Assembly: GCA_002205965.3 (NCBI GenBank)
Contig: NADL03000483.1
Span: 868,001-932,000 of the forward strand
From: Kappaphycus alvarezii
Lineage: Eukaryota > Rhodophyta > Florideophyceae > Gigartinales > Solieriaceae
Reading direction: 5' to 3'
Length of the DNA stretch: 64,000 nucleotides
The translations under genes and the position numbers were made by a program. Positions 25,339 through 36,475 of this stretch are shown here, piece by piece. Every line of letters starts with the position of its first letter. Position 1 is the stretch's first letter. Below the pieces are notes generated by a model. The model was not told the origin of the DNA. It ran no database searches and saw only the letters and a program-made list of their open reading frames with translations.

Positions 25339-26882
25339 CAGCCCCCAAAAGAAAATTATGGCAAAAGCAGAGTGTGAACTCTTTGGAGACATGCAATTTT
25401 ACCCATGCTTATACGACATGTGCAGTAGTGCAATGTCAACTTCACGTCATCTGAAGACTTTATTTCTGCACTCGCCTTAGTCATATATAAACCAATTCAG
25501 AACAGTAAGGAGTAGGAACAATATCTTCGAGTGAACAAAAAATAAGACCAAAACACAATTAACAACTTTATTAATGCAAGAAGGACTTTTATCCCCATGA
25601 AGCTGTATGGAGTCCATGAAAAGATCAGTTAGACATTATACAGCTTCTTGATTAAAGAAGCTTACAATTTTTTCCATTCTCCAACAATGACCTCACAGGG
25701 GTCTCTCATGATCTCAAACAGCCCATTAAATTTGTGTACTGCCCTGGCCAAAACACCTCAAAGATTTTCAATGATTCTTAAATTCTGAGATTTCTATGGC
25801 CAACTTACGTCGACTTCCTTTGGCGCAAGCCAATTACGAGTAAAATTGCTCCTATGCATGGATGCTCCATCATGCTGAAAACCCCATTTCTCTCCCAGAG
25901 TATCTGCAGTCGAGGGTAGTAACTGTTTTTCAGCTTGTCAAAGTAGTTCTTAGAGTATTTTGAACCTCTTATTCAAATCAAATCTAATACATCGAAGTAG
26001 GACAAGGCAGCCTAAACCATACAGATGAACCTTCCGCTGTCGGGTTGAAAATATATGCTCCTCTCGACAGACATAATTCTAATAATGGACAAAAATATCT
26101 GTGAAATCCAGATTGAATTTCTTTTCATCCAAAAAGAGATCTTCTTTCATTTACGCATGTATCGGTTGCCGTAAATACGAGCCATTTCCAACCGTTTACT
26201 TTTATGGTCCTCATTCATTAACGGATCTCTCAGAATCATCTTTTACACCATAGGATCGCTTGAATTCGACGACTATTGTACTCTATGGGCTGATAAATTT
26301 AGCTGAAAGCTTTATTTTAGATCTTGCTCGTTATATTTACCTGTTGAAATGCACCAGGAAAGACCGCTCAGCTCTGTTGCTGTAATTTGGGCTTCCTGTC
26401 CAACTTTTCTCGGCTATTTGAGGTGCCTCGTTTTTGAGGTGATGTTGTTTGCGGCTGTTTTTGAGCAGTTGACGGCCAGCGCGACCTCTTGCTCCGGGAT
26501 CATTTCCCCTGAATAGGCCATAATGAATCCTTTCTGTTTTTCTCCTAGTTATGGCCCCTTCCCATTTTCCCCTATTTTCCTGCTAAATGGTGCTGTCGCA
26601 AGTGTCAGCTGCTGAGGTTATATCGCCAATGTTTTTCTGGGCGAATTAGTCTGAACGTTTCTCAGCTGGGGTTTTTGAACTGATTTGGTCCTATTTTTTG
26701 CCCGTAAAAGTAGTCGTATTTCCTTTTAGAGAAATGATAGGGTTTTGTTCGGCTTTAGTAAAGTTCAATGGCACATTTTACATAGGTCGTATTTTAATAC
26801 AGTTTGTACGTACCTGGTGAGTATGGTATGAGAACGTGTTGGACTGCGTTTTGGTTATAATTTTCGGATAATATTCTAATTT
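25339..26882 (-). mobile_element. Tc1/mariner element nested in LINE copy B
   Basis: The interruption of LINE copy B is ~1.54 kb, close to the 1528-bp Tc1-like element at 32837. The left junction is TA followed by CAGCCCCCAAAAGAAAATTA. Near the right end TTTTGGTTATAATTTTC (26849-26865) is an imperfect inverted match to the left terminus. On the minus strand, 25930 down to 25680 reads WGFQHDGASMHRSNF, NWLAPKEVDVSWP and GVLARAVHKFNGLF, the second-Asp and post-Glu segments of a Tc1 transposase with stops. Further right (about 26460 down to 26340) are remnants that may belong to the helix-turn-helix part. Inactive. The exact right end is uncertain by several bases. Confidence 0.65.
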
Positions 26883-27375
26883 AACCAGCAGCAGCTCCCG
26901 ACAGCACCGTGGTTCGCCCGATCTCCTTCGATTTCACTGTTGTTTCTCCATTCAAGGATGACGTACCAGCGAATGAAACTCGGTAAGTGGGCAGTGCTGC
27001 TGAAATTTCGCACCACAACGAAGTGAACGATTTCGAGCAAAAACTATCGCGACAAATGCCTGCCCTCGGAAAACCACATACAAGCACTCGATTTAGAGTT
27101 CTAACCGCTGGTGTTCGATTACCTGGGTCTCCTCACCCTGCAGAGATCCTCTTCATAGAAGATCTCTTGCCACGCATCGCGCAGAAGATCTGAACGTCCA
27201 TTTGATTTATCCAAACACACAACTGTAGGCGCATTTGTTTCAAAATCTGTTTTTCTATTGCAAAATCTAATTTTTCGCGCATGTCGCTGCATGTGGCTCT
27301 TGTAGAACACCCTATTTGCAATTTTATAACAATGTAGTCTAATCTTGCAGTGGAAAACCATCAAGCTAATGCTAA
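26883..27375 (+). mobile_element. LINE copy B, right part
   Basis: Continues LINE copy B after the nested insertion. CCGACAGCACCGTGGTTCGC (from 26897) aligns with the CCCGACGGCAACGCGGTCCG region of copy C; TTCACTGTTGTTTCTCCATT matches its CDVTIVSPF segment; and 26990-27190 aligns with the HRNKVTDLERKLSRRLP to LLPRIAEK segment. Homology continues past the former stop into the 3' flank (AATGTAGTC...TTGCAGTGGA here, AATATAGTC...CTGCAGCGGA in copy C), so the copies share a 3' untranslated region. Confidence 0.7.
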
Positions 27376-27640
27376 GCTATGGAAAGTACATCCCGTGCCA
27401 GCCCGCTACTCCAACAGGTCCATCCGGCTCCACGAGAGGCATTTTTCTCTTCTTAATCCACGTGCCTACTCCTTTCCCACCGTCTGTCCATCCCAAGCCA
27501 CTTGTGTCTCCCCGAGGGTCTGGTTCATCTTGCTTCGACGTCATCTCGACCTATCTTTGACAGACTCTACTATTTTTCTTTTTTTAACCTACCCGGTAGC
27601 CCTTATATATGCTCATAAAGACTAAGCTTCGGCCTTCACT
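27376..27640. other. Spacer between LINE copies
   Basis: A short Pro/Ser-rich frame (27350-27625) with no motif; nothing assigned. Confidence 0.3.
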
Positions 27641-28310
27641 TCATTTTACGATCCAACTACCCGAAAAATCTTCCTACGTAATTTACTAATGATCTACATG
27701 TTCCGCCCTGCAGGCCCAGCTCACAGCCAGGAAGTCTCAGGGATTTTTGCCGGATACCGACTCTCGCCCCGTCGAAATCATTGTTCAATGTGAACAAGGG
27801 CCTCACGACACGCTCTATGTGCCGTCGCATGTGGCCTATGACATCAACATTCGCAGCCCTCTAGCCTAATCCTACCTCGGACAAACTTTGTTGACACACT
27901 ACGGGGCAGCTGAATCGAACCAAATCGAAAAAGTGATGACTTTTGACCGCTCAGTGAGAGGTGCGTTGAACCTTACCTCGGATGCAGCCTTTCCCATACT
28001 TGGTCTCAAGTTCGTTCCCCTCGATTTTGACGCCTTTAAAGAGCCCTGCAAGTCTACCACCGTGGTGAGCGAGACAAGTGTGAAATTGATGTCCCGAAGA
28101 CTGTTTTATAAGCTAGCATCGCCGTTGACATCATTCGCCGGAGGATTTCAGCGACTGTATATTCAATGCCACGTGGACTCTATAACTCGAAAACAATGTG
28201 TTTTGATTACAGTGCTCCATTCCAACGAAACCCTCTCAAGGTTTGAAAAATCGCTACCATGGAGCGATTTTCGGAACTGGGTTGAGGTGCCGGCGTAGCT
28301 TACAACTTCA
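27640..28310 (+). mobile_element. LINE C-terminal fragment of a second lineage
   Basis: Around 27770-27870 the plus strand reads DSRPVEIIV and AYDINIRSP, aligning with RPADILV and CDVTIVSP of copies A and C (endonuclease-like Asp motifs). A 136-codon open frame (27888-28298) contains GLKFVPLDFDAF, equivalent to NFEFQPLAFDSL of copy C, and an LMSRRLFYKL helix. Sequence divergence is large, so this is a distant relative rather than another copy of the same subfamily. It has at least one stop at the junction near 27868. The RT part is absent. Confidence 0.5.
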
Positions 28311-28689
28311 TCTGTTCAATTCGCAAAATAGGCCACCAAATTTAATCACTACTCCCCGAGTGGGACAAGCATTTGAAGCACAACGGTCTACTTCAGCGGG
28401 ATCGACGATTCAGCGAAAATAGCCTTTTTTTTATTCCGTACTCCTAAGCAATATTGACGTCATCATTTACCTCATAACCCCTAACTCTCCCTAGCTTTAG
28501 GACTCTTGTGTTATCTGAGTAATTGTTTCTCCTTTTAAGTTCCAACTCTCCCCATCACATGGCAGCCCTCCTACACAAATCAGGTTGCAAAAATATAGCT
28601 ACATTCTGAAACAGTACATTGATACAGAAGATCAATGCTTTACAAGAGCAACGTTAGTAGTCTACGTTCTTTTCCTTACTTTGGACGAT

Positions 28690-29060
28690 TCTGACACAAC
28701 ATTTCTGCAGAGAATAATTCCGCCTTTTGAGTACACCAGGGTCAATGCTTCCCTTTGAGTCAATAATGCAATTAATCAAAGATTAAACATATTCAAATTG
28801 TCTTTGGTGAGCATAGACTTTCCTTACAAGAATATACCATACATTAGCACTTTGAATTGAGATCATGGAATTAAGCTGGCCAGTTCAATAATGTCATAAA
28901 TTTTCCTGACTTTATGACATAACCAGTTTTTTGCTACGATATAACGGTAACAAGGTGCCCCATCATGCATAAATTTCCATTCCAAAGAGACATTCTCAGA
29001 AAAAGGAAGGAAATATTGCTCGAGCATACTAACCTACATGTAAACATTTTGCTTTCGATT
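28690..29060 (-). mobile_element. Tc1/mariner transposase C-terminal relic
   Basis: Reading the minus strand from about 28985 down, one frame gives FMHDGAPCYRYIVAKNWL, the second catalytic Asp block (FxxDGAPxHxxxxxxxWL), followed with stops by a region corresponding to the DLNPIENLW and C-terminal parts, ending near LCRNVVSES. The first half and the termini are not recognisable. A separate decayed copy from the other Tc1 relics in the window. Confidence 0.5.
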
Positions 29061-30207
29061 AAAATTACCTAGAAAGCCTTTTTGCAGCGAAAAAAATCCC
29101 ATACCATCACACTTCCTCCTCCATTTCGTCTCTTCGAAATCCATCTCTTTTCCCTTCGCAGATCGTGCCACTTGTAAGCAAGGCCGCAGTGCCCGTTAAG
29201 ATCATATATTTTTTCATTGGATCATACAATCCTTTCCGATTTAGATTGTGGTCATGTTACTTTTTCCATCGCCCAATTCAGAGTGTCTGCTTCATTTCTT
29301 GCATGCATAGCAGCGATTCCCGCGATCCCTTTATAACGAAGATATGCCTGCTTGCTAAACAAGCCGCGAACTGCACGCGATTTTACTGGAAGTTGCAGTG
29401 CTCTCACCAACCCACTCAAGCTCAAAACCCCTTTTGAAGTCCCACTGATTATCCTCCTTTTCACACTCCCATTCATTTTTGGCGATCTACCCGGGCTTTC
29501 TTTGTACCGAAATGTCCGGTGTACTTTAAAAAAATTTTCAATTACACCTCTGGTTCACCAACCTCGCGGAAAATAGCGGATATAATCCATAAGTTTGTGT
29601 GATGAGCGAAATTTTGGTCTTTTTCAAAGTTAATTAGAGCCGGCTTTTAAGGCCTGTTTGAAGTCAAAGGCCAAATTTTGGGCTTATTGCGGATAACGAA
29701 GGCTTTATCTTCCTCTTGGGATGCTCCGAGCTGCTTTCCGTGATTTCTCTTTGCTTCTTTCCAGTGCAAGTTACATTTCCCACCCTCTGATGCTATATAG
29801 TGAAGTTGGCCGTAATCAATATTCGGCTGTAATATCGAGTCGCAGAGAAAAAGTTGGCAGCAAACATTTACGTAGCATTCTTTTTGACCAGATTCAGGTC
29901 TCAGCTTCCCGCCTTTCCATGGTAGCGATTACAGATATACGACACGAAGGTCCTCACCATAATCATAAAACGCGTCACTACTCTCGAAGGCTGACTACTT
30001 TTCACCCCATTATCATTTGATGCTAGGCTCGTTACTCAGCGGATCACTTGGTAAGCGTTCCCCTCCAATTTCATGGCCAGCTTCCCATTTAGCGAGCACG
30101 ATTTGGAAAGCGAATCGTAGAATGTTGTTGACATTTCCAGTCCTACGGTTATTGCTGGTCATGCCCTGTGCCTTTACAGGTCAATTATTATCGCTGTACA
30201 GGCACCA
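29061..30207. other. Left flank of the PIF/Harbinger element
   Basis: Short frames of 64-99 codons without motifs. This stretch may hold the element's 5' terminus, but I could not identify an inverted repeat. Confidence 0.3.
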
Positions 30208-31255
30208 GTGACAGTCATCTTGGAACTTGATGATGATTATGTTGGAGATCATTCAGATAACATTCTGATTTTCAAGATTAGTCGATTGGAAAACCTCATG
30301 TATGGCCACTTATCCTTGTTTAGGTCTAATACGGGCTTTTATCAGGTCGAGTTTGAGGAGCTCTGTCAACTAGTGTGTCCTACAATTGTCAGTTGCATGA
30401 GGCATACAAATTCCACTCGCGTTGCTGCTGGAAGAACATCGAAGCCAAGACACCAAGAGCGCTTGCTAGCCAGAATTACGTACCTTCGAGGGTGCGATGG
30501 CATTATAAACGAAGCTGCGCGCGGGAACTGCAGTAGACACTCTTTTCGTGAAGATGCTATGTTTGTCTATGGAGAGATCAATGAGGTCTTGGCTTCTGAA
30601 ATATCTTGGCCTGATACTATTCAACGCCAACAGAGCCGAAACAGGAACAATTTATTTACAAGATGTCTCGGGTTCATCGACGGAACTTTTTTCAAGATCA
30701 GACTAATCAGCCTCACAACATCATCAGGCGAACTTTAATGGGCACAAGAAAATGTACTGCATGAATGCGACAGTTGTCATCGACCATGATGGACTATCCA
30801 TATTCCTTGCACCAGGTTATGCCTGGTCTTTTCATGGCTTAGCTGTGCTTCGTGGCAATCATTTGGCGCGGAACTGGTAGCAATACTTCTCTGTTGACAT
30901 AAACTCGTTACATCCTCTTGAGTACTTATTGGGCGATCCGGGGTATCTGGGTATGGACCATTTTATACTACGAAGGATAGACGCTCGCGAAGTCGCATAT
31001 ATTGACGATGACCCCGTCCTTTTTGCATTTAATATGTTGCCTTCTGGCTTCAGAGTTAAGGTTGAATGGAGTTTGTGGTTTGAAGCAACGCTTTAGACGA
31101 TTTCTAGATATATGCCCAAATCGGCTCAATGCATTCACGCACATGTTTACAACTGCCGCCATACTCACTAACGTTTTACATCGCAGACGTCGTGACTATA
31201 GCGTAGTTTTGCATCCAATTAATAGCCAGAAATATGCTGAATGGTTTTCTTAAAG
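30208..31255 (+). pseudogene. PIF/Harbinger-type transposase, frame-broken
   Basis: A DDE transposase of the PIF/Harbinger (DDE_Tnp_4) type. The open part (30208-30738, 176 codons, GTG-type first codon, real start unknown) ends in LGFIDGTFFKI, carrying the first catalytic Asp. In shifted frames there follow NEHKKMYCMNATVVIDHDGL (30740-30800), HPLEYLLGDPGYLG (second Asp, near 30910-30955), and VKVEWSLWF (about 31050-31080) continuing in another frame as LKQRFRRFLDICPNRLNAF (31085-31140), giving the catalytic Glu and the typical LKxRF tail. Order and spacing fit the family. All three acidic residues survive, but at least two frameshifts and a stop break the gene. It converges on the minus-strand ORF at 31270-32351, probably its partner in a two-gene element. 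Confidence 0.7.
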
Positions 31256-31269
31256 CTCCACCAATTTCT

Positions 31270-32351
31270 TCATTCGCCCTTGAAGACATCCTCTGAAATG
31301 ACTCGTTGGTCACGTAGAACAATAAGGAGATTGATCCTGCGATCAATTTCCTGACTCTCAAGTGCACCTAGCTGCCTCTGACGCAAGTCTTGCCGTCTTA
31401 CAATGTCATCTTTTTGTACCTTTGTTTGGTCCCTCACCGCCTGACATAAATTACCAGACTGCGTCTCGACAACATCCACCATAGTTGAAATTTTCTTCAC
31501 AGTGTCTTCAAGGAGACCCCTCTTCGTAATTCGACCTTTCGTAATAGCCCCAAGCTCTTTTCCACCACTTTCATTATCTATAACAATACCAGTTGGATGG
31601 CCGATTTTCCTGTAGAACCTCCTGTCGTATTAATGTGGGAAGCTGCGGGTGTCCTAGAATCTTGCTGGGCACTTGACGTCTTAGATCCATCAATAATAAC
31701 GGACTCGCGAAAATCACACATTTTTTTCTGATCGTACATGTCCGATTCTCTCAAATGATTCAGACGAGACTCATCCTGAAGGGTATGTCGGTGAACACCT
31801 GCATCGTCTGACACGCCGGTGCTAATATCTCCCAAAGCGCTTCGGAATGCGTTCTGCAGTTTTCTCTCCTGCGGAAGCCCCTTTGGATCAAACCTAGTTC
31901 CACTAGATGTGCACTGTTGTTTATAAGAGAGAATGAAATTCTTATGGACCGCTTTCATTACAGCAGCCGGCACTTTCTGCTGGACTGAATGCTTTCGATT
32001 ACGGCCGTAAGTATTAAAGTGCTTACCATAAGTACTGGTCGGAACAACTAGTGCCTCAGCTCTAATGAAGTTTCGACGCTTTTCTGTCTTTACGCTGCTC
32101 TGTAGGACACCGGGCGATCTTGATGTTATGGTACTGCGGTTCGGTGACTGTGTGGAAGTGATCGGCTCCACACGAAGAGTGTTCATCAGGCCATAATTCG
32201 GATCGGCCAGCTGCATAGCAATATTAGTGTGCACCCTTTCAGAATCAGTGACGGCTGCTTGAAATGGAGCGTCAAGAACCGCTTCAAAATCGTTTCTTTT
32301 TGAATCTCCGTTGCTGTTTTGCGGGCTATCGACGGGGATCTGATCACTCAT
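31270..32351 (-). CDS. Accessory ORF of the PIF/Harbinger element (likely DNA-binding partner)
   Basis: Begins at an ATG at 32351 and runs 257 codons to 31578; a second frame carries on to 31270 and ends in a charged helical segment (QKDDIVRRQDLRQRQLGALE). The first part is polar, Ser/Thr-rich and basic in the middle (NRKHSVQQKVPAAVMK). PIF/Harbinger elements normally encode a second, Myb/SANT-like protein with a charged C-terminal helix that works with the transposase in DNA binding. I do not see a clear Myb tryptophan array here, so the assignment rests on position, convergent orientation and the C-terminal helix. A host gene is the alternative. The frame break near 31580 may be a deletion error. 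Confidence 0.45.
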
Positions 32352-32836
32352 AACGCAGACAAAAGAAAAACTGAGTGCTGGAACTCAGCCTGGAAACGCC
32401 GAAGGAAGCTTACTTGAATTGTGGGCTGAGATGCGGTTTGATTGATGGAAGGACAAAGAAGAGGGGTAAATTTGCTCCAGTGCTCATGCGATCGACGAAA
32501 GTGCAGCAGAAGGGGGTTTGAGTGCATGAAAACGAATCTATGTTGAAAACTGACGGTAAACTGACAAGGGGACTAGTTTTGGTATGTTTCCGAGTTCGCA
32601 AAAACACGAAGTTTATCAAAAATGTGACTATCAAACCTGACATCGAAAATGATTACTAACGACGAGAATTTGTCAATTGCGGCCAAATCTATTGTTCGCC
32701 AGATGATTTGTCAAGGACCTCCCTTATTTTCTTTGATATTAAAAATTTATAAATTTTTTTTTCTGTGTCAGACGTATGTTTAAACGTTTTGCAAGTGTGC
32801 CAAGCGTTGTCTCATGTACTTGATTTCTTCGCAATA
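32352..32836. other. Spacer upstream of the accessory ORF
   Basis: Contains one 77-codon minus-strand frame (32410-32643) without motifs. It ends at the TA that precedes the Tc1 element. Confidence 0.35.
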
Positions 32837-32960
32837 CAGTGCGCGTCATTAGCATGGAATCGCCCGAAACTCGGGTACCAATAGTCGAAAGCAAAAAAAT
32901 GGGTACTTAAAGCAAGACATTTTTATGGTGAATCCAAATTTATTAATAAAAATCCGTCCA
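32837..32960 (+). repeat. Left terminal inverted repeat of the Tc1 element
   Basis: The outer 71 nt match the reverse complement of 34293-34364 at roughly 80 percent, including CAGTGCGCGTCAT, AAACTCGGGT and AATGGGTACT. Weaker similarity continues inward to about 32960 (AAATTTATTAATAAAA against AAATTTATGAATAAAA). Confidence 0.85.
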
Positions 32961-33148
32961 AACAACTCCCTTTGAACTTATTTATGGAAAAGTGTTTTTG
33001 GCGCGCCAAAAGTTTGGATTCAACTTTTGTTTTTTGGCGTCCATACCTCTATGCACAAAAACTCCCGCCAAGACTACACCACCTTTCTTTAAAGACCCAG
33101 AGCAATTAGCTACGGGGCAATTTGGGGGTAGTAAGTGCAGACAGCGAT

Positions 33149-34039
33149 GCCGAGCGGGACGACTCTCACACCGGAAGAAAAAGGAGCAATTAATGTTTTT
33201 TCAGAGCCACCCTGTCCCATCGAGCATTCGCAAAGATGATTGGGAGGTCACAAAAAATCGTGAGCAGCTATTTAAAGATTCCTGATGAGCACGGGACTGC
33301 GAAGAGGCCAGGGAGGCCTACCAAATGCTCCCCAACAACTAAGCGGAAAATTATTCGCGAGTTGAAAAAGACAGGGCATGCTGTAAACAGAATCAAAAGG
33401 GACCTGGATCTTATCGTTTCAAGCTCTACAATACTCCGCATTCTCAATTCAGACCAGAAACTTTCATTTACCAAGCCTAAAAATGTTTTTATCTGATTGA
33501 AAGCCACAAAAATGCCCGACTACAGTGGGCATCAGAGAAACCCGCGTGGGAGATGGTAGATGAGGAAACTGTGATATTTAGTGACGAAAAAAATTAAACT
33601 TGATGGGCCAGATGGTTACGCGAGCTACTTGCATCATTTGGACAACGAAAAAAGAAATTTCTCGTAGCGAAAAGGAGGAGGTGGTAGGGTGATGGTATTG
33701 GGTTGCTTTTCGTACTTCAGGTCTTGCGATATCGTGTTTCTAGGTGGACGTCAAGACTCTGCGAAGTACATAAGGACTTCAAAGGACAATTTGCTCCCAT
33801 GGGCGGCGATGACACATGGTGAATCCTGGATCTTTCAACAGGAAAACTGTCCCATTCATGTTTCAAGGGCAACTGAAAAGTGGTTTGCGGAAAATAAAGT
33901 AACTGTATTGGACTGGCCGTCTCGAGCTCCAGATCTGAACCCAATAGAAAATCTTTGGGCAATTGTCTCAAGGGAAGTCTATGAAAATGGAAGGCAGTTA
34001 AAATCAGTTCAAGAGTTGAAAGAGCGTATTGCTGATTGA
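33149..34039 (+). pseudogene. Tc1-like transposase, frameshifted and active-site altered
   Basis: Begins near MPSGTTLTPEEKGAINVF (33149-33202). Helix-turn-helix and GRP linker follow in another frame (33236-33496: IGRSQKIVSSYLK, KRPGRPTKCSP, then STILRILN). FSDEK near 33577-33591 carries the first catalytic Asp. The 116-codon frame 33689-34039 holds VLGCFSYF, WIFQQENCPIH and WPSRAPDLNPIENLW with the catalytic Glu. In active relatives the second motif reads QQDN; here it is QQEN, so the second Asp is Glu. At least three frame changes plus this substitution make it non-functional. Confidence 0.85.
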
Positions 34040-34244
34040 TAGTCCAAAATAGCGGAATAGACTCTACAAAACCTGGTAAAGTCAATGATGAGGCGATGCT
34101 TTGCAGTATTAGAAAGTGGTGGGGCGAAAATTACTTATTAAATTTAATTAAACTGCGTTTGTTTCTGGAAAAACTGAAGTGATTCCATACTTTTGACGAA
34201 CCATAGAATTTTTTGTAAATGAGTTCACGGATAACTTTTGTGAA

Positions 34245-34364
34245 GAAATTTTATTCATAAATTTCGATTCAACTTAAAAATTGCTTCCTTCCAGTACCCA
34301 TTAAATTTGCTTCCGACTACTGACACCCGAGTTTTGAGTGATTCCGTACTTATGACGCGCACTG
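34245..34364 (-). repeat. Right terminal inverted repeat of the Tc1 element
   Basis: Inverted partner of the left repeat at 32837-32960, ending CGCGCACTG at 34364 and followed by TA. It merges with a CTGTAC-rich tract at 34361-34376. Confidence 0.85.
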
Positions 34365-34686
34365 TACTGTACGTACATATTCAAAACAGGTATGGCCAAA
34401 TCAGTCTGTCTGGTGAGCGACCTTGAGGTTCCCTTCTAAGGTTTCTTGCTACAGTACATGCATCCAATGTAACACTCGCGGCCGTCATGTACAACGCAGC
34501 CTGTCTGTTGGGGGCCCTGGGCCGGCTTTTTAGGGTAATTTAAGAGATATTACTGGGCACCCTGTAGGATATTCCGGGCCATAACCGACCATATCTTTCA
34601 AATTTTAAATCACCCCACATTTACTTCCCCCCCCACATTTAGCCCCATGTAACAATCAGATATAAAATGTGATTATATATATATAA
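34365..34686. other. Spacer after the Tc1 element
   Basis: Starts with a CTGTACTGTACGTAC tract and ends with an AT dinucleotide run (about 34674-34684). No gene. Confidence 0.4.
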
Positions 34687-35016
34687 AAGAGAGCTTACTC
34701 ACAAAGAATTCAGAAATAAAACTGCCAAATTTCAGCAATAGAATTACAGAATTCTGCATTGAATTACAGACTGTAATTCAATGCAGAACTCTGGAATGAA
34801 GTCGTGAGGTAAATTGCTGAAATGTGACCAGTTAGTAAAGATCCGTGAGAAATGGTAGTGAGAAATAAAGATCATGCAGTAGGAGTTATCGCGCCAGTTC
34901 ATGCCAAAAACGTTTTCAAATGTCAGACAATAATTTGAGAAATACTTTTCAGAAATTTACCATACTACCTATTTCTGAAGACCTTTCAGAATTCTGTTTT
35001 TGCGTAAGCTCACTAT
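34687..35016. mobile_element. Foldback/MITE-like element
   Basis: Outer arms GAGCTTAC (34692-34699) and GTAAGCTC (35006-35013) are inverted, each next to a GAATTC-containing word. Inside, ATTTCAGCAAT and ATTGCTGAAAT form a second inverted pair, and the centre is a 37-bp palindrome (34752-34788). The nested symmetry is that of a non-coding foldback element. I see no clear target-site duplication. Confidence 0.5.
34752..34788. repeat. 37-bp near-perfect palindrome
   Basis: An 18-base arm (TTCTGCATTGAATTACAG) and its exact reverse complement flank a single A. Imperfect pairing extends several bases further on both sides. Confidence 0.9.
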
Positions 35017-35789
35017 TGTGTTAGAGCCAAAAGATCCGTCTCAATGAACGAACCCCTCATTTCCCCCCTTTAAAAAACCGACCTCGACCTGTCGTATCTT
35101 CATTGCCCCCACTGTACTACACGTGCACAGCTTTTGGCTTTGTGAAGCTACAGCAAGGTGCCCCCAATCCTTGACGAAACCCCGGGTTTTCGACAGGATT
35201 CCAGCAACCAGTGACATCCCAATGATTTAGTACAGTAATTGACTGTAAAGGAATATGGTCTACTTCCAGCAGTATGAATCTGCAAGCGATTGGGCCAGCC
35301 GTATTGCATGTGTCCCTTTCTAACTTACATTTTCACGAGTTCTGTACTGTATTGAAGAAGACGATAAACTTATCCGTGGCATGGTATGGTGAACATTTAT
35401 TTATTCTCCTGACGAAAAGCCTCCTATATGGTGACCAGAACGGCGTAGCTGATTGACCAACTTGGACCGAAATATTGACACCTGGTACGGGGGGTCACGA
35501 TATAGTGCCACTTCGAATAGTGCACATTCCGAGCAAAATACGGACCGCTGAACGCGTTTCTCTACAACCTCAGGGCTTCGACTTCCGTGCATACGACTGC
35601 AACCTTCTACTGTAGAGGCAGGATGCCGGCCTTCGTCGCGCACTGAACGGCTTCCTTAGCGCCATTCAACAAGCGAACACGAAGAAAACGCTTCAGGTTC
35701 TGATTCCTGAGATGCTTTCGAGAGTTTTATAGAATAGTGCCGATTCCCATTAGTGCCTGTAAAAGCCCCATGAACGGAGGTAGCACTAT

Positions 35790-36045
35790 ATCGTAGGGGT
35801 TACTGTATACTGTACAGTACATGCTGTGGTGCTGTTACTACTATTAAACACCCCAATTTTTCCCCCGTGTAGCACTTTGCTTTCGAAAGTCGGTTCCCGT
35901 ACTGGATCCCTAATATTGTGCCAGAAATTTAGGAAAAAACTGTATAGTACAGTAAAGTACTGACTGCGGTACATGTACAGTGCTGTACAGTAATGTACGT
36001 ACTGTACTGTACTGGTTTCGTACTGTACAGTGTACAGCTGGACAT
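35790..36045. repeat. GTACAG/CTGTAC palindromic word cluster
   Basis: Dense run of overlapping words such as ACTGTACAGTAC and GTACTGTACTGTACTG at 35805-35820 and 35940-36035. The same family recurs at 40446-40480, 45355-45385, 53880-53970, 57950-58040 and 58709-58732, always between genes. Not an exact tandem repeat; the unit is a degenerate palindrome. Confidence 0.7.
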
Positions 36046-36475
36046 AATACGTATAGGAGCCTTAAGTGAAACTCCAATCCTAAATCCTGGCTTTTGCGCT
36101 ATTGTGGCGGCCGTGGGTTTGCAGGTTTTAATGAGTGCAGGTCCGCCTTGCACACTTGCCCAAAAATGGCCTCCTCGCGCCATTGACAACTCGCTATGTC
36201 GCAACCAGCATTGGCTTCCTCTTTGTTGAGCACAATATGTTGTAACAAGCTACTGTTCTCAAGTATAAACGCCCGTTTCTGCAGACAACTCGAGTGGTGG
36301 TGACTCTAACGACAGCAACTTTCGTTGTAATTGTTGGCTATTCATGCTTGCTGGACAATCGGCATTTCATTTCACCGCATTTCGAAGCTGGACGTTAAAG
36401 AAGTAGCCCTGAACCAAGCAAAGACTCTTTCTTCAAAGTCTCCTGCCGTCGCTTATCCGCATTCCCGCCACCGAG

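Larger units (their letters stand above)
32837..34364 (+). mobile_element. Tc1/mariner transposon with both termini
   Basis: A 1528-bp unit bounded by TA (32835-32836 and 34365-34366), starting CAGTGCGCGTCAT and ending in its inverted counterpart ATGACGCGCACTG. The long terminal inverted repeats and a central plus-strand transposase pseudogene are listed separately. Size, CAGT ends, TA flanks and protein motifs agree with the Tc1/mariner superfamily. It is the best preserved DNA transposon in the window but cannot be autonomous. Confidence 0.9.
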
